11,917 nucleotides of DNA from Sulfurovum sp. (lineage in GTDB: Bacteria; Campylobacterota; Campylobacteria; Campylobacterales; Sulfurovaceae). Shown piece by piece: positions 1 through 6,787 of this stretch. A program made the translations under genes and the position numbers. Positions within the stretch are counted from its first letter, which is position 1, and the number at the start of each line of letters is the position of its first letter. The notes under the pieces were generated by a model. The model saw only the letters and a program-made list of their open reading frames with translations, did no database searches and was not told where the DNA came from. The DNA lies in assembly GCA_020719895.1 (NCBI GenBank), contig DYPM01000045.1, positions 1 to 11,917 of the forward strand, given 5' to 3'.

Positions 1-14
1 TCGATTTTTTTCAT
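1..14 (-). CDS. Partial CDS, N-terminus only (MKKI...), possibly P-II protein GlnK
   Basis: A minus-strand ATG at 14-12 is preceded by a good ribosome binding site (AAGGATAGAGA, reading upstream from position 15). It opens a frame reading Met-Lys-Lys-Ile followed by a codon beginning GA (Glu or Asp), and then the window ends. P-II signal proteins often begin MKKIE, and glnK commonly lies directly downstream of amt, which is the broken gene to the right. The placement therefore fits glnK, but four residues cannot prove it. The neighbouring amt remnant has been separated from this gene by about 320 bp of repeats. Confidence 0.4.
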
Positions 15-36
15 TCTCTATCCTTATTTATTTTTT

Positions 37-128
37 GGGCATCTCTAAAAACCGTTATGCCAAACTTGATTTGGCATCTGTTGTGTCCTAAAATGGGAGA
101 TTGCGGGTTCAAGCCCGCAATGACAAAA
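37..128 (+). repeat. MITE-like palindromic repeat, copy 1 (right end missing)
   Basis: Starts with GGGCATCTCTAAAAA and then follows the same sequence as the complete copy at 244-354: a GCCAAA/TTTGGC hairpin followed by a TTGCGGG/CCCGCAA hairpin. It has a few base differences (GTTATG for GTCATG, one extra T in the second loop). Its own right-hand terminal repeat is absent. The last GGG merges into the start of the next element at 129, so the two are joined end to end. Confidence 0.75.
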
Positions 129-239
129 GGGAACCTCTAAAAACATAGATTGCTTCACTTCGTTCGCAATGACAAATCCCGTCATTGCGAGGCTTTGTAA
201 AAGCCGAAGCAATCCAAAATGTAGTTTTTAGAGATTCCC
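129..239 (+). repeat. MITE-like palindromic repeat, variant copy, 111 bp
   Basis: Bounded by GGGAACCTCTAAAAA on the left and TTTTTAGAGATTCCC on the right, which are near-perfect inverted repeats of each other. Exactly 111 bp long. The interior differs from the other copies. It carries TTGCTTC...GCAATGAC and GTCATTGCGAGG...GAAGCAATCC arms, which form an imperfect fold-back. No transposase is encoded, so it would be non-autonomous. Confidence 0.75.
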
Positions 240-243
240 TTAT

Positions 244-354
244 GGGCATCTCTAAAAACCGTCATGCCAAACTTGATTTGGCATCTGTTGTGTCCTAAAA
301 TGGGAGATTGCGGGTCAAGCCCGCAATGACGAAAGGGGGTTTTTAGAGGTTCCC
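244..354 (+). repeat. MITE-like palindromic repeat, complete copy, 111 bp, at the amt breakpoint
   Basis: Begins GGGCATCTCTAAAAA and ends TTTTTAGAGGTTCCC, imperfect 15-bp terminal inverted repeats. Two internal palindromes are visible: GCCAAA-cttga-TTTGGC, and ATTGCGGG-tcaag-CCCGCAAT. It is the same family and the same length as the inverted copy at 7908-8018. Its right boundary (354) is exactly where the amt reading frame stops resembling a transporter, so this element marks the breakpoint. Flanks (TTAT on the left, AATA on the right) show no convincing target-site duplication. Confidence 0.8.
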
Positions 355-828
355 AATAACTATCCAAGTGGAAAATTTGATACGCTCAATCACCGAACCA
401 GATGCGATAGCCACAGTAATCGCTGCAAAAGTTCCCTGAAATGCCACAAAAACAAACATTGGATAGTTTTTTGTGCCACTCAAATCACTCTATCCAATAC
501 CACTAAGGAAGAAGTTATCAAATCCGCCCACCACGTTTTGCATCATCGTATTTTCGTTTGTACCAAATGCAAGAGAGTATCCAGCGATAATCCACACGAC
601 AAACGTCACCACAAACGCTACCATTACCATCGAAAAGGTATTGAGAGAGTTTTTGGTTCGTGTCATACCCGAATAAAAAAGTGCAAGACCAGCAGGTGTC
701 ATCAAAAGCACAAGTGCTGTTGATACCATCATCCAAGCAGTATCACCCGAGTTGAGCGTAGGTGTTTCGTCAGCGAATGCCAAAATCGGCAAAAGTAGTG
801 CCAAGAGAGCCGAAGGTTTAAATTTTAT
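355..828 (-). pseudogene. amt: Ammonium transporter (Amt family) remnant, start lost, nonsense codon, 3' truncated
   Basis: Intact Amt proteins are 11-helix ammonium channels of roughly 400 or more residues in the inner membrane. Here only the N-terminal 158 codons remain. The frame opens with a signal-peptide-like stretch (KFKPSALLALLLPILAFA then DE). Family-like segments follow: DTAWMMVSTALVLLMTPAGL, LFYSGM, and after the lesion VFVAFQGTFAAITVAIASGS and ERIKFSTWIV. Three defects are visible. The codon where the start should be (828-826) is ATA, sitting correctly behind an AAGGATAAGG ribosome binding site. An in-frame TAG lies at 492-490, with transporter sequence continuing beyond it. All sequence after WIV is replaced by the 111-bp repeat ending at 354. 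A TTG at 804 could start translation, but it would remove the signal peptide and still hit the TAG. The 5' neighbours are NtrBC-like regulators and the 3' neighbour may be glnK. I am confident of the family and of the broken state. Confidence 0.9.
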
Positions 829-928
829 GCCTTATCCTTTGAATGTCTAATTACAAAGCAATAGTAGCACGAGGATAAAACAAAAATATCCAATATATTG
901 GTTAAAAAGTAATCAATAAAAATGCTAT

Positions 929-1642
929 TTATTGAATCAACGGTATTTCAAGAAGAATAGCGTTTTCTTTAAGAATCGGCTTGACATGACACAAAGACGA
1001 GATTGCTTCAATCTCTTTGTCTCCATCGACATATCGTCCATTGGCACGAAAATGAAGACCAATCAACGACTGTTTTTGGTAATCGACAACCAGATATTGC
1101 CCTATCAGAAGTTTGAGAGTAATATCGAGCGAACTTGAAGCACGGAAAGCATAAAGCACCTTTCTAAGAAGTTTTGAAAAGTTGTTTTGATCTATTTTGC
1201 ATTGTGGAATCTCTTGATCCGTAAGGAGTGTCAGAGGATTTGGATTTTTGGTTTTAAAAAGTGCAATATTGGCTTCAAGCAACACATTAATATCAGTCAA
1301 TATCAATGACTCCCCGTGAACACTGCGTGTTTGTTTGAGGTGTGGCGTATGATAAAGTCTCAATGAAATATGCTCTTCATTTTCATATCCAACCGTAACA
1401 GCATAAAAAAGAAAACTATCATAATTGAGAGAAATAGAAGTGGTGATATAACCAAATCCCGCAGGAGCATACGCCAACGCCAATTCATACATCTCTTTTG
1501 CACCAACAGAACCAAACAAAATCTCTGCACTATGATTGACATAAAGTATTTTGCCTTCATTACTAAAAAGCACAAACGGACTGTTGTCCCACTCTACAAA
1601 TGGTTCAAAATTGATAATAGAATTAATCGATTTTGTGTTCAT
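929..1642 (-). CDS. PAS-domain protein with degenerate histidine-kinase-like C-terminus (NtrB-like)
   Basis: 237 residues, no signal peptide or membrane segment, so probably cytosolic. Residues about 12-45 look like the start of a PAS sensor fold (WDNSPFVLFSNEGKILYVN followed by HSAEILFG). Residues about 150-190 and 215-235 resemble the N-box region and last strand of a histidine-kinase ATPase domain. However, the phosphorylatable His motif and the glycine-rich G boxes are not visible, so kinase activity is doubtful. The ATG at 1642 lies inside the end of the upstream HTH gene (20-bp overlap), indicating one transcript and coupled translation. The downstream gene is the amt remnant, which suggests a nitrogen-sensing role as a cut-down NtrB. 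That role is inference from neighbours; the sequence itself supports only a PAS-like sensor. Confidence 0.6.
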   Translation of the reverse strand: MNTKSINSIINFEPFVEWDNSPFVLFSNEGKILYVNHSAEILFGSVGAKEMYELALAYAPAGFGYITTSISLNYDSFLFYAVTVGYENEEHISLRLYHTPHLKQTRSVHGESLILTDINVLLEANIALFKTKNPNPLTLLTDQEIPQCKIDQNNFSKLLRKVLYAFRASSSLDITLKLLIGQYLVVDYQKQSLIGLHFRANGRYVDGDKEIEAISSLCHVKPILKENAILLEIPLIQ

Positions 1643-2360
1643 AAATCTTCTTTCTTAGTGTATTGCGGTTAATTCCCAAAACCTCTGCGAGTTTGAGTTG
1701 TGAGCCATACTTTTTTAGCCCTGCTTTAATAAGCGGAATCTCATAGAGTGGAAGGTGTTCTCTGTAAACATCTTTTCCCTCAAGATGCTCAAACAAATAG
1801 TGAAAAATCACCTCTTGAATATCTTCTACATTCAAAGAGTACTTCATTATAAACTTATACGCAGACTGCTTTAGGCTTTTGTTGTTGAGTGAAAGGTCTG
1901 CTGGAATCATCTCGCTATTGAATGTAGTATTTGAATCAACAAGTAACACCGATATTGCTTCTTGCATATAGAGTGCTTGAAGATAACAAATATCTTCGGT
2001 GCGTTCAATCAGCGGAGGCATTGTATAAATAAATGCAAAAAGATCATCAATCAACGCACTATTACCGACATAGTTTGCAGTTGCAATCACACGTTTATTC
2101 ACAAGATTGAGCGAAGAAGGATTGGTTATCTTTTCAAAATCTGTGATAATCACTTCGTCACTGTTTGCCAAAATATTTTTGAGTTCAGAAAGATTTTCAC
2201 CAGAAACAATAGGAGCAATAGGAAAAACAGATTGTGCTAAGGTTTTTTTGCCTGTGTATGGAGGACCGATGATAATCGAAGAGACATAAAGGTTTTTGGT
2301 AAGGTTTAACCCTTTGATTATCGCTTGTACTTTTTCTGATTTGCTAAAAAAATGTCCCAT
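1623..2360 (-). CDS. Fis-type HTH regulator with reduced AAA+ domain (NtrC-like)
   Basis: 245 residues from the ATG at 2360. A longer frame opens at a TTG at 2426 (267 aa), but the ATG begins a sequence (MGHFFSKSEKVQAI) that looks like a natural start for this family. The Walker A-like loop IGPPYTGKK (about 31-39) has Lys where Ser/Thr is normal. The Walker B-like VIITDFE lies at about 70-76, ATAN at 93-96, and PPLIERTEDI at 115-124, which matches the PPLRER-EDI signature of sigma-54 activators. The C-terminus (about 206-241) is a Fis-type helix-turn-helix ending in NRNTLRKKI. No receiver domain is present and no GAFTGA loop is seen, and the AAA+ core is much shorter than in NtrC. It probably binds DNA, but activation of sigma-54 polymerase by the usual mechanism is doubtful. 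It overlaps the PAS gene by 20 bp and lies upstream of amt, so it likely regulated nitrogen uptake (inference). Confidence 0.75.
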   Translation of the reverse strand: MGHFFSKSEKVQAIIKGLNLTKNLYVSSIIIGPPYTGKKTLAQSVFPIAPIVSGENLSELKNILANSDEVIITDFEKITNPSSLNLVNKRVIATANYVGNSALIDDLFAFIYTMPPLIERTEDICYLQALYMQEAISVLLVDSNTTFNSEMIPADLSLNNKSLKQSAYKFIMKYSLNVEDIQEVIFHYLFEHLEGKDVYREHLPLYEIPLIKAGLKKYGSQLKLAEVLGINRNTLRKKIYEHKID

Positions 2361-2426
2361 AGTGACTCTTATGTATGTGAAATAGAAGTCAATTATCTTA
2401 TCATAAAGTGCTGAATTTATAGGCAA

Positions 2427-2490
2427 CTTATCTCATCTATGATACAATCGTCACTATTTTAGATTTTTCTAAAGGCAAACTATTAAAACA
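2427..2490. promoter_or_regulatory. Divergent intergenic region with candidate promoter
   Basis: Short region between the minus-strand HTH regulator and the plus-strand DUF234-type gene, so it must hold the start signals of the latter and perhaps of both. A -10-like TACAAT lies at 2443-2448 on the plus strand. No good -35 is seen, which is usual for this group of bacteria. A purine run AAAGG at 2471-2475 is rather far (about 15 nt) from the assumed TTG start at 2491. Confidence 0.3.
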
Positions 2491-3378
2491 TTGTTTCAAC
2501 GCTTTTTTAGACACTTCTCTTATTTGACACTTGAGCAGGCGATTGAGTATTTTGCTATTTTTGGTGGCGTAGAGGAGTCTGTAACGCTTGGTTTTTTTGA
2601 TGATACGCTTTCGATGGTGCAGGTCAATTTCATAGAGCAAATCGAAGCATCACAATCATTGGTCTCACTTAGTTTTTTGATGGAATCTCCCTATCGTGAA
2701 CTTCTCATCGCTACAGCAAGAGGAGATGGCAAACTCTATAACATCATACGCAAAGCCAAACTTTATGAGAGTGCAGGAGAGAGAATCATCGCCGAACTTA
2801 TTGATTTGGGTGTACTGAAAGTAGAAAAATCAAGAGAAAATCCACTCCGTCTTTATTCTAAACAAAAAATAAAAAAAGATCTTCGCACCTATCGCATTCA
2901 AAACAAGCTTCGTTTTCAAACTCCTTTTTTGCGTTTTTGGTTTGGTTTTGTTGAGCCATACAAAGAAGCAATACAAAAAGGCAAAAGCGAACTTTTTTTA
3001 GACAACTTCATCAACCACTACGAACGATTACGTTCATTGGTATACGAACAACTCTGCAATGATCTTCTTGTGCCATACTATCAAAACAGACAAACGACTC
3101 TTCTCTCTTTGGGAAGTTATTGGGATCATTGTAGCGAATTTGATATTTTAGCCGTGAGTGCTGAGCACAAAATTATCCTTGGTGAGTGTAAATACAAAGA
3201 CCGAAAAGTATGCAAAAATGAACTCAATAAGCTAATACTCAAAGCCACCCAATCACAAATTCCAGTCGATACTTATGCTCTTTTTTCAAAAAGCGGTTTC
3301 TCCAATGAACTACTGCAACAACAAAACGACCGATTATTACTGTTTGATTTGAATGATTTGAAAATATTAGTGGAGTAA
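2491..3378 (+). CDS. DUF234-type protein: winged helix plus PD-(D/E)XK-like nuclease fold, no ATPase domain
   Basis: 295 residues from a TTG start; the open frame runs a few codons further up, to 2473, with no ATG, so the exact start is uncertain (ATT at 2482 is possible). Residues about 60-115 look like a winged helix-turn-helix (SPYRELLIATARG...ERIIAELIDLGVL). The C-terminal half carries WDHCSEFDILAV (E216, D218) and IILGECKY (E231, K233). The spacing D-x(12)-E-x-K matches the PD-(D/E)XK nuclease core described for DUF234 in archaeal-type ATPases. Those ATPases normally have an N-terminal P-loop domain, and none is present here. It is the only clear plus-strand gene in the window and stands alone. 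The target is unknown: it could be a DNA-binding or nuclease-like accessory protein. The family call is fairly firm, the function is not. Confidence 0.7.
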   Translation: MFQRFFRHFSYLTLEQAIEYFAIFGGVEESVTLGFFDDTLSMVQVNFIEQIEASQSLVSLSFLMESPYRELLIATARGDGKLYNIIRKAKLYESAGERIIAELIDLGVLKVEKSRENPLRLYSKQKIKKDLRTYRIQNKLRFQTPFLRFWFGFVEPYKEAIQKGKSELFLDNFINHYERLRSLVYEQLCNDLLVPYYQNRQTTLLSLGSYWDHCSEFDILAVSAEHKIILGECKYKDRKVCKNELNKLILKATQSQIPVDTYALFSKSGFSNELLQQQNDRLLLFDLNDLKILVE

Positions 3379-3449
3379 TAAATAAATTTTCTGATTAATT
3401 GAATATTCTGAAAAATACTCAAAAGCATCACATTTTCTCAGAAATTAGA

Positions 3450-3866
3450 CTAAGCTTTCAGAAATGACCCTGCGTCAAAAACCTCAATTCCGCAATCACA
3501 AAACTTCACATCGTTGGTGATGAGACAAGCACAATTATTTTGCTTTGCACACAAGCACTGCATCACGTCCTCCAAATCTGTACTGTGCAGTAAAGCAAAT
3601 GCAACTGCCTGCTCAAGAAGATTTTTCCCAAAACAAGCAACCTCCCAATCAATAAAAACTACATTTTGGAAAAACTCTAAAATTTGTTTTTTGTCTTTTG
3701 AAATATAAAACAAAGTACTTATCATGTCTTCGCTGATACAAATCCCCCAGTCATCCTCGATAAGCTTTTCTACAAGCCTTAATGATTCTTGATGTCTTGT
3801 CCTTTTGCAATCAAGTATATCTGCCACGATATTTGTGTCTAAAAAAACTTTTTGATTTTTAACCAT
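3450..3866 (-). CDS. PIN-domain toxin, VapC-like
   Basis: 138 residues from the ATG at 3866 (a TTG one codon upstream is possible). PIN-domain ribonucleases use a cluster of acidic residues to bind metal and cut RNA. Here VFLDTNIVADIL gives D10 with the usual T-N, E46 lies in ISEDMIS, D97/E99/D100 in STDLEDVMQC, and D119 in LITNDVKF. The length is normal for VapC. The start overlaps the end of the antitoxin gene by 8 bp, which is typical of toxin-antitoxin pairs. The protein has eight cysteines, several near the C-terminus (CAC, CDC), more than usual. Likely a stability or stress toxin held off by its partner; the RNA target cannot be told from sequence. Confidence 0.8.
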   Translation of the reverse strand: MVKNQKVFLDTNIVADILDCKRTRHQESLRLVEKLIEDDWGICISEDMISTLFYISKDKKQILEFFQNVVFIDWEVACFGKNLLEQAVAFALLHSTDLEDVMQCLCAKQNNCACLITNDVKFCDCGIEVFDAGSFLKA

Positions 3867-4152
3867 CAAGCTTTTCTAATGAGATATTATTTTTTAGTTT
3901 GCCCAAAGAGAGATTGTCATATTTCTCATCAATTTCCCCTTTTCCTGCAAAGGTTCTGAGTCTTGAGAATTTGGCACTTTTTTCATCTTTTGATTTTTGT
4001 GCAAGATATGCTTTGAATTCAGACGCATATGCAGGAGAGAGAAAAAGCCCTTTGTATGTATGTGTTTTTTTGTCTTCTAAATCAACATAATCATATTCTT
4101 GGAATTTATCAATATTCCTTACAAAATCTCTTATTCCTACAGATATTGTCAT
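3859..4152 (-). CDS. Putative antitoxin of the PIN-domain pair
   Basis: 97 residues from the ATG at 4152, chosen because AAAGGA lies six bases upstream. The frame is open further, to a possible start at 4233, but that extension has no comparable ribosome binding site. The N-terminus (MTISVGIRDFVRNIDKF) resembles the short DNA-binding N-terminus of Phd-type antitoxins. The C-terminus is charged and low in complexity (LGKLKNNISLEKLDG), as expected for a flexible toxin-wrapping tail. It directly precedes and overlaps the PIN toxin gene. The antitoxin role rests on position, size and the partner; the exact antitoxin family is not certain. Confidence 0.65.
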   Translation of the reverse strand: MTISVGIRDFVRNIDKFQEYDYVDLEDKKTHTYKGLFLSPAYASEFKAYLAQKSKDEKSAKFSRLRTFAGKGEIDEKYDNLSLGKLKNNISLEKLDG

Positions 4153-4232
4153 ATCGATCCTTTGTTGTCTTTTTTGTATCGTAGCATATTTTGAGAATAA
4201 GTTAATAGATTGAACTATCTGATTAATTTTCA

Positions 4233-4255
4233 AATTTTTGGCAAAGCCAAAAATT
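4233..4255. terminator. Perfect 10-bp hairpin downstream of pstB, candidate terminator or processing stem
   Basis: AATTTTTGGC, loop AAA, GCCAAAAATT: a perfect 10-bp inverted repeat between the pst operon and the toxin-antitoxin pair. On the minus strand it sits about 70 bp after the pstB stop. No clean T run follows it on that strand, so it may be a weak terminator or an RNA-stabilising stem. Confidence 0.45.
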
Positions 4256-4322
4256 AGGTCGTAAACAAAGAATCTCTCGATTAGTTGCTATCGTAAATCC
4301 TCTAATTTTTTAGAAGATTCAA

Positions 4323-5108
4323 TCATCCAAATCTTCCCATAACATAATCTTTTGTCAATTCATTTTTTGGAAGATTAAATACATTTTCAGTAGTGTCATA
4401 CTCCACAAGATCACCTAAATACATAAATCCTGTATAGTCGCTTATTCGTACTGCTTGTTGCATATTGTGTGTGACTATCACAATGCTAATTTCTTGTTTG
4501 AGTTCTTCGATTAGTTCTTCGATTGCTCGAGTCGATTTGGGATCCAAAGCAGAAGTAGGTTCATCAAAAAGAAGAATAGAGGGTTTAAGTGCCACTGCAC
4601 GTGCGATACAAAGACGCTGTTGCTGTCCACCACTTAGTCCCATACCGTTCTCTTTGAGTCTATCTCTCACCTCTTCCCACAATGCTGCACCACGAAGTGC
4701 CACTTCTACTCTATCACGCAACTCTGAATGATTTTTGACGCCAGAAAGACGAAGACCATATGCGACATTATCAAAAATACTCATCGGAAATGGAGTTGGT
4801 TTTTGAAAAATCATTCCCACTTTTTGACGCAATGCAATCATATCGTCCTCTTTTTCGAGGTACAAAATATTGTTATGCTTCTGAGCCTCTTGATCCCAAA
4901 GCAAAATTTGCCCTTCGTAAGTGTGTCCTGGATAAATATCGTGAATACGATTCATCGCACGAAGCAAAGTGGATTTACCACAACCACTCGGTCCTATGAG
5001 TGCTGTTACTTTATTGGTATGAATCGGAAGATCAATATGTTTAAGTGATGGCTCCAATGCTCCAGCATAGGTAAAGTTGAAGTTTTTAATCTCTAAAATA
5101 GTTTCCAT
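4323..5108 (-). CDS. pstB: Phosphate ABC transporter ATP-binding protein PstB
   Basis: 261 residues, normal PstB length. It powers phosphate import as the cytoplasmic ATPase dimer bound to PstC and PstA. All ABC motifs are intact: Walker A GPSGCGKST at about 39-47, Q-loop FQKP at 101-104, signature LSGGQQQR at 158-165, Walker B ILLFDEP at 178-184, and the H-loop His at 214 in VTHNM. The PTPFPMSIFDN segment after the Q-loop is characteristic of PstB. The start follows AAAGGAAG at normal spacing, ten bases after the pstA stop. It is the last gene of the pst operon; phoU, a frequent next gene, is not present. Confidence 0.97.
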   Translation of the reverse strand: METILEIKNFNFTYAGALEPSLKHIDLPIHTNKVTALIGPSGCGKSTLLRAMNRIHDIYPGHTYEGQILLWDQEAQKHNNILYLEKEDDMIALRQKVGMIFQKPTPFPMSIFDNVAYGLRLSGVKNHSELRDRVEVALRGAALWEEVRDRLKENGMGLSGGQQQRLCIARAVALKPSILLFDEPTSALDPKSTRAIEELIEELKQEISIVIVTHNMQQAVRISDYTGFMYLGDLVEYDTTENVFNLPKNELTKDYVMGRFG

Positions 5109-5118
5109 ACGACTTCCT

Positions 5119-5937
5119 TTAGTTTCGTTTTTTATGTGTAGTAAGAAAACGTCCTGTTAAATTGATCGATAGAACAATAACAGTCAATACAAATGACGCA
5201 CTCCAAGCCAAATTACGACTCGCTTCATCAGGATAGTTAGCAAGATTATAGATTGCAACAGTCAATGAAGGAAATTGATCATTAAGATTAAATGTCAAAA
5301 ATGCACTATTGGCAGAGGTAAAAATCAATGGGGCAGTCTCTCCAATAATCCTTGCAAATGCCAAAAGCACTCCTGTAGTGATGCCCACCTTTGCTGATTT
5401 CATCACTATATCAAGAATGATACGATGTTTTGAGCCACCAATCGCCATTCCTGCTTCTCTGAGCTCATTAGGAACAAGAGAGAGCATACTGTCTGTTGTG
5501 GAAATAATAATTGGCAACATCATAATAGAAAGTGCGACACTTCCTGCCCAACCGTTAAAGCTATTGACAGGTGCAACCATCAATGCAAAAACAAACACTC
5601 CAATAACAATCGAAGGTGCACTCATCATCACATCACTTAAATTTCGAATGAAATTGACCAACTTCATATTGCGACCATACTCTCTAAGATAGACTCCCGC
5701 CATAAGTCCTACAGGAATTCCGATCACACTCGCCACACCTGCCATCACAAACTGTCCAATAAGCAAATTACGAATTCCACCATTGATAAGATCTTCAGTC
5801 AATATGCTCCAATGAATCGTTGAAACACCTTTAACAATCAAAGTCAAAAGTATCCACAACAAAAAGAGAATACCAATCACAGCAGCTGCAGTTGAAAGAA
5901 AAAGAATAATTTTGTTGATTTTTAATCTATTTTGCAT
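5119..5937 (-). CDS. pstA: Phosphate ABC transporter permease PstA
   Basis: 272 residues from the ATG at 5937, which has GAGAGG upstream at fair spacing. A GTG three codons earlier lies right on that ribosome binding site and is less likely. This is one of the two inner-membrane channel subunits for phosphate. The first helix is at about 9-34, followed by several hydrophobic segments. The EAA-type loop that docks PstB is visible in ELREAGMAIGGSKHRIILDIVMKSA, and the typical RIIGETAPLIFT motif lies near the C-terminal third. It overlaps the end of pstC by 11 bp and is followed ten bases later by pstB, so it belongs to one transcript. Confidence 0.95.
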   Translation of the reverse strand: MQNRLKINKIILFLSTAAAVIGILFLLWILLTLIVKGVSTIHWSILTEDLINGGIRNLLIGQFVMAGVASVIGIPVGLMAGVYLREYGRNMKLVNFIRNLSDVMMSAPSIVIGVFVFALMVAPVNSFNGWAGSVALSIMMLPIIISTTDSMLSLVPNELREAGMAIGGSKHRIILDIVMKSAKVGITTGVLLAFARIIGETAPLIFTSANSAFLTFNLNDQFPSLTVAIYNLANYPDEASRNLAWSASFVLTVIVLSINLTGRFLTTHKKRN

Positions 5938-6787
5938 GGTGTACACCTCTCAAAAAATACCATTTCGCGACAAAAATAACCACAAAACTAATCATAAAAA
6001 GCAACAATGCCAAATAGAACATACTCGAAAGCTCAAGATCAGTTGCCTCAGCAAAGTTATTTGCCAACACTACAGGAATAGAAGTCGTAGGCTCAGTCAA
6101 TCCTTTTGGAAAACTAAATACGCTTCCAATCAAAAAAGCAACTGCCATCGTCTCTCCTATTGCTCTACCGAAAGCCAAAATAATAGAACCAATAATTCCT
6201 ATTTTGGCATACGGCACCACCACATCTCGAATTACTTCAAATTTTGTTGCACCCATCGCATACGCAGACTCTTTGAGTATGTTTGGAGTAGTATTCATCG
6301 AATCTCGTGTAATTGCTGCCATGAAAGGAATTATCATAATTGACAATACAATTCCCGCCGTCAAAACACCAATACCACTTCCACCAAAAATAGCTTGCAA
6401 AATCGGTGCAAGATAAAAAAGCCCCCACATTCCATAGATAATACTTGGAATAGCTGCCAAAAGCTCCACTGCAATTGATACTGGTTTTACCATATAAGGC
6501 GGTGCTACTTCGGTCAAAAAAACTGCGATTCCCATAGCAATTGGCGTTGCGATAATCATCGCAATAAGTGTTGTCAAAAGCGTTCCGACGATAGGAACAA
6601 GTCCTCCAAAAACACCTCCTTCATCATCTGCTCCGACTTTCCAATCTGTTGAGGTCAAAAATCCTAATCCAAATGTAGAGATAGAATCCAATGCATAAAT
6701 TGTCAAAACCAAAAAAATACCTACAAGTAACACCAACGAAGTCATTGCTGCCATAAATGAGACTTTTGAAAAATAGCGTGCTACCAT
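5927..6787 (-). CDS. pstC: Phosphate ABC transporter permease PstC
   Basis: 286-287 residues from the ATG at 6787, which has AAGGGG upstream. The frame is open to a TTG at 6811, but that would place the start deeper inside pstS. It pairs with PstA to form the phosphate channel. Visible marks are VGADDEGGVFGGLVPIVGTL near the N-terminus, the docking loop KESAYAMGATKFEVIRDVVVP, and AFGRAIGETMAVAFLIG. About six hydrophobic segments are seen. It overlaps the pstS stop by 7 bp and pstA by 11 bp, suggesting translational coupling across the operon. Confidence 0.95.
   Translation of the reverse strand: MVARYFSKVSFMAAMTSLVLLVGIFLVLTIYALDSISTFGLGFLTSTDWKVGADDEGGVFGGLVPIVGTLLTTLIAMIIATPIAMGIAVFLTEVAPPYMVKPVSIAVELLAAIPSIIYGMWGLFYLAPILQAIFGGSGIGVLTAGIVLSIMIIPFMAAITRDSMNTTPNILKESAYAMGATKFEVIRDVVVPYAKIGIIGSIILAFGRAIGETMAVAFLIGSVFSFPKGLTEPTTSIPVVLANNFAEATDLELSSMFYLALLLFMISFVVIFVAKWYFLRGVHHAK

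Noticed and set aside
182..367. 61-residue minus-strand frame containing FRHCGLDPQS
   Set aside because: It is a read-through of the palindromic repeats into the amt remnant, with no ribosome binding site; repeat translation, not a gene.
841..890. Possible sigma-54 promoter upstream of amt (TCGTGCTACTATTGCT on the minus strand)
   Set aside because: The -12 TTGC fits, but the essential -24 GG is CG and most other positions miss, so it is too weak to call, though it could be a decayed site.
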